Positions 17,601-26,537 of a stretch of 64,000 nucleotides of DNA are shown piece by piece. The position numbers were made by a program, and so were the translations under genes. This DNA comes from Sphingomonas sp. 8AM (GTDB lineage: Bacteria > Pseudomonadota > Alphaproteobacteria > Sphingomonadales > Sphingomonadaceae): assembly GCF_902506455.1 (NCBI RefSeq), contig NZ_LR733844.1, positions 373,133 to 437,132 of the forward strand. Reading direction: 5' to 3'. The notes below the pieces were generated by a model. That model did no database searches, had not been told where the DNA came from, and saw only the letters and a program-made list of their open reading frames with translations. How positions within the stretch are numbered: position 1 is the first letter of the stretch; each line of letters starts with the position of its first letter.

Positions 17601-18100
17601 TTCCCCGCGCCGGATTGCTGCTGGCCGGGGTTGTCTTTGCCGTGGACCAGTTCGTCAAATGGCTGGTCACCGGGCCGCTGCGGATCGACTTTCTCGGCGC
17701 GTATCGCACGTTGCTGCCGATCTTCGACCTGCGCTTCACCAAGAACGAGGGCGTGTCGCTGGGCATGTTGCGTGCCGAGACCGACACGACGCGCTGGCTG
17801 CTGGTCGCCTTCACCGCCGCGATCGCGATCGCGGTGGCGGTGTGGATGCTTCGTGAGCGCAAGCGCGCCGACCAGCTCGCGCTCGGGCTGGTGCTGGGCG
17901 GCGCGCTCGGCAATATCGTCGATCGCGTGCGGCTCGGCTACGTGGTCGATTTCGCGGATCTGCACTTCGGCGAATGGCGGCCGTTTCTGGTATTCAACGT
18001 CGCCGATGCCGCGATCACGATCGGCGTGCTGATTCTGCTGGTGCGCGCGCTCCTGATCCGCGAGAAGCGCGACGATGTTTCGGAGAATGTCCATGCGTAA
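17597..18100 (+). CDS. lspA: Lipoprotein signal peptidase (signal peptidase II)
   Basis: This encodes 167 residues, the normal length. I choose the GTG at 17597, which overlaps the ileS stop (GTGA). It is an inner-membrane aspartyl protease that cuts the signal peptide of prolipoproteins at the lipobox Cys. Four hydrophobic segments are visible. Conserved motifs are DQFVKWLV near the N-terminus, FTKNEGVSLGM, GGALGNIVDRVRLGYVVDF with one catalytic Asp, and FNVADAAITIG with the other. Several lipobox proteins in this window, such as the TPR lipoprotein and the DUF3035 protein encoded next, would be substrates. Confidence 0.96.
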   Translation: MIPRAGLLLAGVVFAVDQFVKWLVTGPLRIDFLGAYRTLLPIFDLRFTKNEGVSLGMLRAETDTTRWLLVAFTAAIAIAVAVWMLRERKRADQLALGLVLGGALGNIVDRVRLGYVVDFADLHFGEWRPFLVFNVADAAITIGVLILLVRALLIREKRDDVSENVHA

Positions 18101-18560
18101 GTCTGTGGTGGTGGTGGCCGGGATGGCGGCGCTGGGGCTGCTCGCCGGCTGCGGCAAGCGCGGTTACGACCGCGCCCGCCCCGACGAGTTCGCGGTGGCG
18201 CGGCAGGCGCCGCTGATTATCCCGCCCGATTTCGCGCTGGTCCCGCCGCAGCCGGGCGCCGCGCGGACGCAGGGGAACAACCCGCAGGCGCAGGCGATCG
18301 AGGCGCTGTTCGGCGGGCCGGCGGCGCGCAGCGCGGGCGAGGCGGGCGTGGTCGAGCAGGCCGGCGGCGCTAGCGCGTCGACCCCGGGTATCCGCTCGGG
18401 TGTGGGCGATCCGGCGACCAACGTCATCGACAAGGGCCAGACCACCAGCGACATCGTCGCCGCGCCGCAGGGCGATGGGCAGGATGCGCGGGCTTCGGTC
18501 GGTGGGGCGGCTGCTGCACCGGCGCAGGCGGCTACGGCGCAACCCACGCCGCAGCAGTAA
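18093..18560 (+). CDS. DUF3035 lipoprotein (BamF-like)
   Basis: This encodes 155 residues. I start at the ATG at 18093, which follows GGAGA at 18082-18086 and overlaps the end of lspA. The signal peptide ends in LLAGC, a lipobox. Just after it comes RPDEFAVARQAPLIIPPDFALVPPQPG, the hallmark of DUF3035, the family that includes BamF of the alphaproteobacterial outer-membrane assembly complex; in writing that motif here I rely on memory of the family. The rest is Ala/Gly/Gln-rich and low complexity. I infer an outer-membrane lipoprotein that helps barrel assembly; the role is not shown by this sequence alone. Confidence 0.8.
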   Translation: MRKSVVVVAGMAALGLLAGCGKRGYDRARPDEFAVARQAPLIIPPDFALVPPQPGAARTQGNNPQAQAIEALFGGPAARSAGEAGVVEQAGGASASTPGIRSGVGDPATNVIDKGQTTSDIVAAPQGDGQDARASVGGAAAAPAQAATAQPTPQQ

Positions 18561-18566
18561 GCTCGA

Positions 18567-18700
18567 CGTCGCCCCTGCGAAGGCAGGGACCTATGTCTGT
18601 TTCGTCATAGTGAGCCATCTGACACAGGCGCGTGATGCCTTGTGTCAGATGGCTCTTTTGCATTCGACAGAGATAGGTCCCTGCCTGCGCAGGGACGACG
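18567..18700. repeat. Inverted-repeat element, CCTGCGAAGGCAGG family, copy 1
   Basis: The outer arms (cgtcgcccctgcgaaggcag at the left, its near complement ending at 18700) bracket an inner hairpin at 18612-18655, GAGCCATCTGACACAaggc and its complement, followed by TTTT. It lies between the convergent DUF3035 and MscS genes and could serve as a two-way terminator. A second copy with the same outer arms is at 59181-59309. Confidence 0.88.
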
Positions 18701-18741
18701 GTGTCCGTCTCGTCGGTGGCGAAGGAGCAGCGGGGCCCGGA

Positions 18742-20031
18742 TCAGGTTCGGGGCGGCGGATCGGCCGGCGTCTCGCCGCCGGGCCAACTCCGCACGTAGA
18801 TGTCGCGTTGCGCAAACGGCATGCCGATCCCGGCATCGCGGAACATCACCCACAGACGGTTGAGCACGTCCGACCGGACGTTACCGACCCCGCTCTCCGG
18901 ATCGCTGATCCACGCCAGAATCTCATGCTCGGCGCCATCGGTGCCGAACGCGGTCAGCCACACGTTCGGCCGCGGCGAATCGAGCACACGCGGCGACTCG
19001 CGTGCGGCACGCAGCATCAGCCCCTGCGCCGCCTTCAGGTCGCAATCATAGGGGACGCGCACCGGGATGCGGACGCGGACGTTGCGGTCGGTGTAGGACC
19101 AGTTCTCGACCTCGCGGGTCATCAGATCCTCGTTCGGGATCAGATGTTCCTTGCCGTCGCGGGTCACCACCGACACAGCGCGGACGCCGATCTTGTTGAC
19201 CCAGCCGAAGCTGGTGCCGACCGCGATCACGTCGCCGGGCTTGATCGAGCGGTCGAGCAGCAGGATGATCCCGGCGATCAGATTGCCGATCGTCTTCTGC
19301 ATGCCGAAGCCGACCGCGAGCCCGAACGCGCCCGAGAAGACCGCGAAGGCGGTGAGATCGATCCCGAGCAGGTCGATCCCGAACAGGAAGGCAAAGACCA
19401 CGACGACGATCCCGGCGATCTTCTGCGCCAGCACCTTCTGCGTCGGGTCGAGCGCGCGGGCATGCGCGATGGTATGCGCGGTCAGGCGGTTGGCGACGCG
19501 CACCGCCGCCATCAGCGCGACGACGATGACCAGGAACTCGATCAGCGAGAGCAGCGACAGGCGGCGGCTGCCGACCCGCACCCCGATCGCGTCGAGCGTG
19601 GTGGTGATCGGCTCCAGCCCGCCGACCGCGTGGCTGAACAAAGCGGTGAACACGACCAGCTCGACGACATAGGCCGCCCAGCGCGGGATGCCGACGCCGC
19701 GCATCAGCTGGTGCGCGGTCAGCGTGCCCGCCGCGGCCATCGCGAAACCGATCGCGGCGGCGGGTAACGGTCCCCACGGCCACACCGCATAGGCCAAGGT
19801 CAGCAGCAGCGCGGCGGTGCCGTGGCGGATGATCGTCGCGACGCGCGGCCCGAGCCCCTCGACCTGCGCGCCGACGCGGTCGCGCCACCATGCCGCGGCG
19901 CGCGTGCCCACGCTGCGTTGCGCGAGCACGCCGAGCGCGAGCGCGACGAGCACCAGCGCGCCGCCCGCGGCCAGCTCGATCAGGTCGGCCTGCGCCGGCA
20001 CCATCGCCAGCAACGAGCCGAAATCGGTCAC
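18742..20031 (-). CDS. Mechanosensitive ion channel, MscS family
   Basis: This encodes 429 residues from a GTG at 20031 that overlaps the stop of the upstream gene (GTGA); an upstream start at 20049 is possible. About five to six membrane helices precede the MscS core: the pore-lining helix FGLAVGFGMQKTIGNLIAG with its Gly/Ala packing, then the beta domain LDRSIKPGDVIAVGTSFGWVNKIG, and IPNEDLMTREVENWSY. The extended N-terminal membrane part is larger than that of E. coli MscS. The family releases solutes on hypo-osmotic shock. Neighbours upstream are sulfur-metabolism genes with no obvious link. Confidence 0.93.
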   Translation of the reverse strand: MTDFGSLLAMVPAQADLIELAAGGALVLVALALGVLAQRSVGTRAAAWWRDRVGAQVEGLGPRVATIIRHGTAALLLTLAYAVWPWGPLPAAAIGFAMAAAGTLTAHQLMRGVGIPRWAAYVVELVVFTALFSHAVGGLEPITTTLDAIGVRVGSRRLSLLSLIEFLVIVVALMAAVRVANRLTAHTIAHARALDPTQKVLAQKIAGIVVVVFAFLFGIDLLGIDLTAFAVFSGAFGLAVGFGMQKTIGNLIAGIILLLDRSIKPGDVIAVGTSFGWVNKIGVRAVSVVTRDGKEHLIPNEDLMTREVENWSYTDRNVRVRIPVRVPYDCDLKAAQGLMLRAARESPRVLDSPRPNVWLTAFGTDGAEHEILAWISDPESGVGNVRSDVLNRLWVMFRDAGIGMPFAQRDIYVRSWPGGETPADPPPRT

Positions 20032-21221
20032 GCCTGCGCTGCGCGCCACGCCGCCAGCCCGCGTTCGAGGTCGGCGATCAGGTCGTCGGGGTCTTCGAGC
20101 CCGATCTGCAACCGCACCAGCGGGCCGGCGAAGTCGGGGGTGGTGGCGGTGCGGTGGCGCTGCGGATCGATCGGGACAGCGAGGCTCTCGAACCCGCCCC
20201 AGCTATAGCCGATCCCGAACAGGTCGAGGGTGTCGATCAACGCGCAGCGCGCCGCATCGCCGCCGCCCGCCAGCACGAACGCGAACAGCCCCGCCGCGCC
20301 CTTGAAGTCGCGCTGCCAGATGGCGTGGCCGGGGCAGGAGGGAAGCGCGGGGTGGAGGACGCGTGCCACTTCGGGGCGTGCCACCAGCCACTCGGCGATC
20401 CGCAGCGCGCTCGCCTCGTGCCGCTCCAGCCGCACCCCCATCGTGCGCAGGCCTCGGCCGGCGAGATAGGCGTCGTCGGCGCTCACCACCTGCCCGAGCT
20501 GGAAGCTGGTGTCGCGCAACGCGGCGAACCGCCCCGGCCCGGCGGTGACCGAGCCCATCATCACGTCGGAATGGCCGCCGATGTATTTGGTGCAGGCGAG
20601 GATCGAATAATCGACGCCGAGTTCGACCACCGGAAAGAGCAACGGCGTCGCCCAGGTATTGTCGATCACGGTCGCCACTCCGCGCGCCTTCGCGGCGGCG
20701 ACGATCGCGGGGACGTCCTGCACCTCGAAGGTCAGGCTGCCGGGGCTCTCCATGAAGATCACGCGCGTGCGCTCGCCAATCAGCCCGGCGATGCCGGCGC
20801 CGATCAGCGGATCGTAATAGCGAGTCGTCACTCCCATGCGGGCGAGGAGCTTGTCGGCGAGCGCGCGGGTCGGGTCATAGGCGCTGTCGACCAGCAGCAT
20901 TTCGTCGCCGGGCGACAACAGCGTCAGCAGACACGCCGACACCGCCGCGACGCCGGACGGATAGAGGAACGTGCCCTCGGCGCCGGGCTCCAGCTCGGTC
21001 AGCGCGTCGGCGAGGCTCCATTGCGTCGGCGTGCCGCGGCGGCCGTAGAACAGCCGGTGGTGGGTATCGCGCGCGCCGGTCGCGCGCAGGTGCGCGACAT
21101 CGTCGTAGAGGATCGTCGAGGCACGCCACACGGGCGTGTTGACCACGCCGGCGGTCCATTCCTTGCGGCGTCCGCCCGTGACCAGCCGTGTTGCCGGTCG
21201 AATATCGTCACGCGCGCTCAT
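20028..21221 (-). CDS. metC: PLP-dependent cystathionine beta-lyase
   Basis: This encodes 397 residues, starting at the ATG at 21221, which overlaps the sulfurtransferase stop (ATGA). The family converts cystathionine to homocysteine, pyruvate and ammonia. Visible features are [19 protein letters not shown] (cofactor phosphate and substrate tyrosine region), [26 protein letters not shown] (the Asp that pairs with the PLP ring), and the Schiff-base lysine in [16 protein letters not shown]. The YGRRGTPT sequence favours the beta-lyase branch over cystathionine gamma-synthase, but close relatives act on other sulfur amino acids, so the gene symbol is tentative. Confidence 0.85.
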   Translation of the reverse strand: MSARDDIRPATRLVTGGRRKEWTAGVVNTPVWRASTILYDDVAHLRATGARDTHHRLFYGRRGTPTQWSLADALTELEPGAEGTFLYPSGVAAVSACLLTLLSPGDEMLLVDSAYDPTRALADKLLARMGVTTRYYDPLIGAGIAGLIGERTRVIFMESPGSLTFEVQDVPAIVAAAKARGVATVIDNTWATPLLFPVVELGVDYSILACTKYIGGHSDVMMGSVTAGPGRFAALRDTSFQLGQVVSADDAYLAGRGLRTMGVRLERHEASALRIAEWLVARPEVARVLHPALPSCPGHAIWQRDFKGAAGLFAFVLAGGGDAARCALIDTLDLFGIGYSWGGFESLAVPIDPQRHRTATTPDFAGPLVRLQIGLEDPDDLIADLERGLAAWRAAQA

Positions 21222-22066
21222 GCGTCCCCCGTCGCCTTGGGCGTGGCGGGATCGCCGCCCCATTCGGTCCAGCTGCCATCGTAGACCGCCGCGTCGCGCC
21301 CGAGCAGGTGCGCGCCGAACGCGAGCACGCTGGCGGTAATGCCCGAGCCACAGGTCATTGCCAGCGGACGGTCGAGATCGACGCCCGCTGCGGTGAAGGC
21401 GGCGGCGAGCGCGTCACCCTGCTTCCACGTACCATCGGCGTTGAAGAGCTGCGGATACGGCAGGTTGCGCGAGCCGGGAATGTGGCCCGGTGCGACGCCG
21501 GGGCGCGGATCGGCCTCTGCGCCGGAGAAGCGTGCCGCCGAGCGGGCATCGACGATCTGCGTGGCGCCGCCCTGCTGGATCGCGCGCATCGCGGCGAGAT
21601 CGAGAAGGCCGATCCCCGATGTGGGCCGGTCGACCGTCGTCGGCGCGACCAGCGTTGCGCCTTGCTCCAGCGGACGCTCCTCCGCCTTCCACTTCGCCAG
21701 CCCGCCGTCGAGCAGCGCGACGTCGGTGAAGCTGAACGCGCGCAGCATCACCCACGCGCGGGCGGCAGTCCGGTGCGGGGCGTCGTCATAGAGCACGATC
21801 CGTGCGTCGGCCCGCAGCCCCAGCGGTCCCGCCTGCGCCGCGAAATGCGTGGCGTCCGGCATGGTCGACGGCAGCGGCGCGTCCGGCGCGTTGAAGCCGG
21901 CGAGATCCATGAAGGTCGCGCCCGGTATATGTCCGGTGGCGAAATCGGCGGCGGCGTCGCGCGGCGCTTCGCCGGGCAGGCCGACGTGATAGCTCGCATC
22001 GAGGATGAGCAGCCCCGGCGCGGCCGGGTGCGCGGCGAGCCATTCGGTGGAGACGAGAGCGGTCAT
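21218..22066 (-). CDS. sseA: 3-mercaptopyruvate (rhodanese-type) sulfurtransferase
   Basis: This encodes 282 residues. I choose the ATG at 22066, seven bases after GGAGAAGG; longer in-frame starts exist but have no ribosome site. It has two rhodanese domains. The first carries ILDASYHVG and [10 protein letters not shown] and lacks a cysteine at its loop. The second carries [23 protein letters not shown] and the active-site loop [17 protein letters not shown](I/V)T is the mercaptopyruvate sulfurtransferase loop; thiosulfate sulfurtransferases usually have CRKG or similar. It transfers sulfur from mercaptopyruvate to thiol acceptors or cyanide. It is coupled to the following lyase gene. Confidence 0.92.
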   Translation of the reverse strand: MTALVSTEWLAAHPAAPGLLILDASYHVGLPGEAPRDAAADFATGHIPGATFMDLAGFNAPDAPLPSTMPDATHFAAQAGPLGLRADARIVLYDDAPHRTAARAWVMLRAFSFTDVALLDGGLAKWKAEERPLEQGATLVAPTTVDRPTSGIGLLDLAAMRAIQQGGATQIVDARSAARFSGAEADPRPGVAPGHIPGSRNLPYPQLFNADGTWKQGDALAAAFTAAGVDLDRPLAMTCGSGITASVLAFGAHLLGRDAAVYDGSWTEWGGDPATPKATGDA

Positions 22067-22141
22067 GGCCTTCTCCATAGCGCCAGCGCGACGGCTTGGA
22101 ACAGGTCGCAATTACCCACGTCGCGTCTTATGTGCGCGCAC

Positions 22142-22588
22142 ATGACCCCGATGCATCTTGGCCAGGCCAGCACATTGCCCGCTTCCCCGGACGAAGCGGT
22201 GCTCGATTACGTCCCCAATCCGCGTCCGGCGCAGACCTATCTGGTGCGTTTCACCCAGCCCGAGTTCACCTCGCTGTGCCCGGTGACCGGCCAGCCCGAT
22301 TTCGCGCATCTGGTGATTGATTATGCGCCCGCCGCGACGATCGTTGAGTCCAAGTCGCTGAAGCTGTTCCTCGGCTCCTTCCGCAACCACGCCGCCTTCC
22401 ATGAGGATTGCACCGTCGGGATCGGCGAGCGGCTGTTCCGGGAGATGCAGCCGCAATGGTTGCGGATCGGCGGCTATTGGTATCCGCGCGGCGGGATGCC
22501 GATCGATGTCTTCTGGCAATCGGGGGCGGCGCCGACGGGATTGTGGCTGCCGGAGCAGGGCGTCGCGCCGTATCGCGGGCGTGGATGA
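22142..22588 (+). CDS. queF: NADPH-dependent 7-cyano-7-deazaguanine reductase
   Basis: This encodes about 148 residues (short QueF type). It reduces preQ0 to preQ1 in queuosine biosynthesis. The catalytic cysteine is in [15 protein letters not shown] and the family stretch [22 protein letters not shown] is intact, with the Glu and the His-Glu-Asp that bind substrate. Starts at 22130, 22142 and 22151 are all in frame; I take the middle one, which gives MTPMHLGQ, but the N-terminus is not certain. It runs away from sseA with about 75 bases between them. Confidence 0.93.
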   Translation: MTPMHLGQASTLPASPDEAVLDYVPNPRPAQTYLVRFTQPEFTSLCPVTGQPDFAHLVIDYAPAATIVESKSLKLFLGSFRNHAAFHEDCTVGIGERLFREMQPQWLRIGGYWYPRGGMPIDVFWQSGAAPTGLWLPEQGVAPYRGRG

Positions 22589-22713
22589 TTGACTCGGATC
22601 AATTGGTTCGGTCATGCTGCAACGCGGAATTCGGGCAACTTTTCGTCTGAATAACGGTTCATCATTACGAACACGCGCGCATTGGGCGCCGTAGCCATCG
22701 CAAAGGTAAGGGG

Positions 22714-24987
22714 ATGAAGCAGTCGACCGGAGCGCTGGACGTCGGGCATATCGCGCTGATCGGTAACTTCCTGCCGCGAAAGTGCGGGATCGCGACCTTC
22801 ACCACCGACACCTATCAGGCGCTGCGGGCGCGCTTCCCCGACATGCAGGTCGACGTCTATGCGATGGACGACCATCCCGGCCGGTATGATTATCCCGCGG
22901 CCGTCGTCGGTGCGATCCCGCAGCACGATCGCGACGCCTATGTCGCGACGGCCCGCGCGATCGAAAACAGCGGCGCGCAGGTGCTGTGGCTCCAGCACGA
23001 ATATGGCATCTTCGGCGGTGAGGCGGGTGGCCACATCCTTACGCTGCTCGACCGGGTGTCGTTGCCGTTGATCGTCACCCTCCATACCGTGCTTGAAAAG
23101 CCGAGTGCTGCCGAGCGCACGGTGCTGGAAGGGCTACTGCGCCGCGCTGCCAAGGTGATCGTGATGGCGGAGCGCGGGCGGGAGATCCTCGAGCGCGTCT
23201 ATGGCGCAAACCCCAAGCAGATCGCGACGATCCCGCATGGTGTCCCTGATCGCCCGTTCGCCGAGCCCGATACGTTTAAGGCGCGCTTTGGCTGGGACGG
23301 TCGCCGCGTGATCCTGACCTTCGGGCTGCTCGCGCCGGGCAAGGGGATCGAGACGATCATCGAAGCGATGCCGTCGGTGGTCGAGCGGCACCCGGAGGCG
23401 ATGTACGTCGTGCTCGGCGCGACGCATCCCAATCTGGTCGCGCATGAGGGCGAGAAGTACCGCGACTCGCTCAAGTCGCGTGCTGAAGAACTGGGAGTGG
23501 GCGCGAACGTCGCGTTCATCGATGCGTTCGTCGATCACGACGACCTGATCGATTATCTGCAGGCCGCCGACATCTACGCCACGCCGTATCTGAATCCGGC
23601 GCAGATCACGAGCGGCACGCTCAGTTATGCAGTCGGCGTCGGCAAGGCGGTGGTGTCAACGCCTTACGTCCATGCCACCGAAATCCTTGCCGATGGGCAC
23701 GGCGTTCTGGTCGATTTCCGCGACCCGGCCGCGTTCGCACGCGAGATCAACGACCTGCTCGGCAGCGCGCGCAATCTCGCGCGGTTGTCGGCCCGGGCTT
23801 ATGCGCGGGGCCGGACGATGATCTGGCCACGCGTCGTGGAGAAGGCAATGGACGAACTGATGGCCAGTCTGTCGACGCGGACGCAACGGCTTCCGCACCC
23901 CGGCAAGGCCGACAAACAGGTGTTGGCTCCCGATATCTCGGCCGTCGAGCGGATGAGCGATGCGACCGGGATGCTCCAGCATTCGATCTTCTCGGTTCCC
24001 GATCGCCGCCACGGCTATTGCATCGACGACAATGCGCGCGCCCTGATGCTGATGAGCGCGATCGACGATCTCGATGCCGAGACGCGCGACAAGTGGATGA
24101 CCATCTATGCGTCGTTCGTGCAGTTTGCGTGGAACCCGGATGCACGGCGCTTCCGCAATTTCATGAACTTCGACCGGACGTGGTGCGAGGACGTCGGGTC
24201 CGAGGACTCGAACGGCCGTGCGCTCTGGGCGCTGGGAGTCACGGCGCGCGACGCGCATGAGCCAAAGCACCGCGACTGGGCGACCGCGATGTTCGACAAC
24301 ACCGCGAGTCTTGCACTCGACCTCGGCAGTCCGCGCGCGCAGGCGTTCGCGATGCTCGGCGCGGCGGCGATGCTTGAGGCATCGCCGGGGCATGAGATGG
24401 CGCTGCAGATTCTGCGCCGCTTCCCTGACGAGCATCTCGCTTTGCTCGACGCCGCGCGGCGGCCGGAATGGTGCTGGTTCGAGATCGTGCTTGCCTATGA
24501 CAATGCGCGGCTCCCGGAGGCGATGTTGCGCGCCGGGCTGGCGCTCAACCGTGCCGATCTGATTGCGTGCGGGCTCGATACGCTCGACTGGATCGTCGGG
24601 CGCCAGACCGCACCGGAGGGGCATTTCCGGGCGGTCGGCTCGGAAAGCTTCGGTCGCGCCTATGAAGATCCCTTGCCTTTCGACCAGCAGCCGCTGGAGG
24701 CGCAGGCGACAATCGACGCGTGCGCCGCAGCGTTCGACGCGACGGGCGACGCACGTTGGTATGACGAGGCGAAGCGCGCATACGACTGGTATCTGGGGGT
24801 CAACGACCTCGACCTGCCGCTGGCTACGCAGCGCGATGGCGGCTGTTTCGACGGGCTGATGCCAACCGGGCTGAACCGCAACCAGGGCGCGGAATCCATT
24901 CTTGCGCTACAAATGGCGTCCTGCGCGATTTCGGGGCTTTCAAAGCGCGTCGGAAAAGTGGCAGGGACGGTGCGCGTCTCCGCCTAA
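22714..24987 (+). CDS. GT4 glycosyltransferase with a C-terminal helical-barrel domain
   Basis: This encodes 757 residues. The N-terminal ~400 residues are a GT-B glycosyltransferase: GNFLPRKCGIATFTTDTYQAL (the glycine-rich start), VLWLQHEYGIFGG, FGLLAPGKGIETIIEAM (donor site), then QITSGTLSYAVGVGKAVVSTPYVHATEI. The C-terminal ~350 residues (from about 405) look like an alpha/alpha-barrel of the kind seen in glycan-processing enzymes: HGYCIDDNARALMLM, FRNFMNFDRTWCED, ATIDACAAAFDAT. The fusion is uncommon to me. The next gene encodes a GH130 enzyme 46 bases downstream, so I infer that the two act on the same mannose-type glycan. Confidence 0.82.
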   Translation: MKQSTGALDVGHIALIGNFLPRKCGIATFTTDTYQALRARFPDMQVDVYAMDDHPGRYDYPAAVVGAIPQHDRDAYVATARAIENSGAQVLWLQHEYGIFGGEAGGHILTLLDRVSLPLIVTLHTVLEKPSAAERTVLEGLLRRAAKVIVMAERGREILERVYGANPKQIATIPHGVPDRPFAEPDTFKARFGWDGRRVILTFGLLAPGKGIETIIEAMPSVVERHPEAMYVVLGATHPNLVAHEGEKYRDSLKSRAEELGVGANVAFIDAFVDHDDLIDYLQAADIYATPYLNPAQITSGTLSYAVGVGKAVVSTPYVHATEILADGHGVLVDFRDPAAFAREINDLLGSARNLARLSARAYARGRTMIWPRVVEKAMDELMASLSTRTQRLPHPGKADKQVLAPDISAVERMSDATGMLQHSIFSVPDRRHGYCIDDNARALMLMSAIDDLDAETRDKWMTIYASFVQFAWNPDARRFRNFMNFDRTWCEDVGSEDSNGRALWALGVTARDAHEPKHRDWATAMFDNTASLALDLGSPRAQAFAMLGAAAMLEASPGHEMALQILRRFPDEHLALLDAARRPEWCWFEIVLAYDNARLPEAMLRAGLALNRADLIACGLDTLDWIVGRQTAPEGHFRAVGSESFGRAYEDPLPFDQQPLEAQATIDACAAAFDATGDARWYDEAKRAYDWYLGVNDLDLPLATQRDGGCFDGLMPTGLNRNQGAESILALQMASCAISGLSKRVGKVAGTVRVSA

Positions 24988-25033
24988 CGGCGGCGACGTT
25001 CGCGTTCGACGTCCCTAAAGACGAGGCTGGTCC

Positions 25034-26314
25034 TTGGAGCTGTTCAACCACCGGCTGCGTTTGCATGCCGATCCGTCGCGCGTCGTGGTGCGCCCCTTTC
25101 ACATCGGCTGGATTGCCAATGCCAATGGCGTCAGTCGCTCGCAGCGGTTGATCAGCGAGGTCATGGACATGTCGCCGCAGGAGGCGCGTGACCAGCTCGA
25201 TCTGGTGCTGAAGGATTTCGAGGCGCGCCACTGGCAGACGCGTCGCGTCTTCATGACCCGTTACGACGAGATCGCGGCGGCGCATGACCTCGACGGCAGC
25301 CGTATCTCGGACGAGAAGCGACAGCTGATCGGTGCGTATTTCTGTCACGAATACAGCTATGCCGCCGCTGCGCTGATGAATCCCAGTGCGGTGCCGCATC
25401 CTGACCAGACGGGCATGGAGGATGGCGCACAGCGGATCGTCATGTCGCTGCGCGCGGTGGGCGAGGGGCATATCTCCTCGGTCGCGTTCCGCGAGGGGAT
25501 CATCACCAGCAACAACGAGCTGAAGCTGGCGCCCGAACCGCCGTTCGCGACCGCAACCGATGCGACCGGCACCGACGAGGAAGCGCCGCCGAGCGGGCCG
25601 GTGACGGTCTATCGCCATCGCGACAGCACCTTGTCAGGCACGGTGATCTTTCCGATCACCGATGCGCAGTCGAAGGGGCTGGAGGATCTGCGACTCGTGC
25701 ATTTTACGCACGACGACGGGACGCAGGAATGGCTGGGGACGTACACCGCCTATAATGGCGCGACGATCCAGTCCGAACTGCTCCGCACGCGCGATTTCCG
25801 TGCGTTCGATCTGATCCCGATGAGCGGCAGCGCGGCGCGCAACAAGGGCATCGCGCTGTTCCCGCGCAAGGTCGGTGGGGAGTATCTGTCGATCGGGCGA
25901 CAGGATGGCGAGAACCTCTATCTGCTGCGCACCGATAATCTGACGCATTGGGATGACGGCGAGCTGATCCTCAAGCCGGTGTTTCCGTGGGAGTTCGTCC
26001 AGATCGGCAATTGTGGGCCGCCGATCGAGATTGACGAGGGCTGGCTGTTGCTGACGCATGGCGTCGGCGCGATGCGGAAGTATTCGATCGGCGCGGCCTT
26101 GCTCGACAAGGAAAATCCGGCGCGCGTCATCGGGCGCACGCGCTCGCCGATCCTCGCGGCGGCGGATCAGGACCGTGAGGGCTACGTGCCCAACGTGGTC
26201 TACACGTGCGGCGCGATGAAGCATGGCGACAAGCTGTTCATGCCGTACGGAATTGCCGACAGTTCGGTCGGGTTTGCGTTCGTGTCGATCAAGGAATTGC
26301 TGGGCAAGATGTGA
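25034..26314 (+). CDS. GH130-family glycoside hydrolase or phosphorylase
   Basis: This encodes 426 residues from a TTG at 25034 with GAGG eight bases before it; no better start exists without losing FNHRLRLHADPSRVVVRPF, the conserved family opening. A five-bladed propeller of the GH130 type is suggested by repeated strands such as EWLGTYTAYNGA, GIALFPRKVGG, GNCGPPIEIDEGWLLLTHG and YVPNVVYTCGAMKHGDKLFMPYG. GH130 enzymes cut beta-mannosides either by phosphorolysis or hydrolysis, and I cannot tell which from memory of the motifs. It pairs with the preceding GT4 gene. A palindromic repeat lies after it. Confidence 0.88.
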   Translation: MELFNHRLRLHADPSRVVVRPFHIGWIANANGVSRSQRLISEVMDMSPQEARDQLDLVLKDFEARHWQTRRVFMTRYDEIAAAHDLDGSRISDEKRQLIGAYFCHEYSYAAAALMNPSAVPHPDQTGMEDGAQRIVMSLRAVGEGHISSVAFREGIITSNNELKLAPEPPFATATDATGTDEEAPPSGPVTVYRHRDSTLSGTVIFPITDAQSKGLEDLRLVHFTHDDGTQEWLGTYTAYNGATIQSELLRTRDFRAFDLIPMSGSAARNKGIALFPRKVGGEYLSIGRQDGENLYLLRTDNLTHWDDGELILKPVFPWEFVQIGNCGPPIEIDEGWLLLTHGVGAMRKYSIGAALLDKENPARVIGRTRSPILAAADQDREGYVPNVVYTCGAMKHGDKLFMPYGIADSSVGFAFVSIKELLGKM

Positions 26315-26439
26315 CCGGTCGCAGCCGCGGCCACGCCCGCGGCGGTGCGGGACCCGTGGGCCGCGCAGTGACCGGTCCGGCCGGCGGGTCGGCATTGCCA
26401 ATCCCGTCCTACGTTAGGCCGGCGGCTTTTGGGCTGTCC

Positions 26440-26514
26440 GTCATTGCGAGCGTAGCGAAGCGATCCAGTGATGGCCCAGGACGCCCTGGATTGCTTCGCT
26501 ACGCTCGCAATGAC
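26440..26514. repeat. Inverted-repeat element, GTCATTGCGAGCG family, copy 1
   Basis: The arms gtcattgcgagcgtagcgaa and ttcgctacgctcgcaatgac flank a short centre. The right arm is followed by GGTTTT. It lies between the convergent GH130 and topA genes, so it may terminate transcription from both sides. Further copies are at 30868, 31958 and 63972. Confidence 0.92.
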
Positions 26515-26537
26515 GGTTTTGGGTAACGGCTTGCCGG

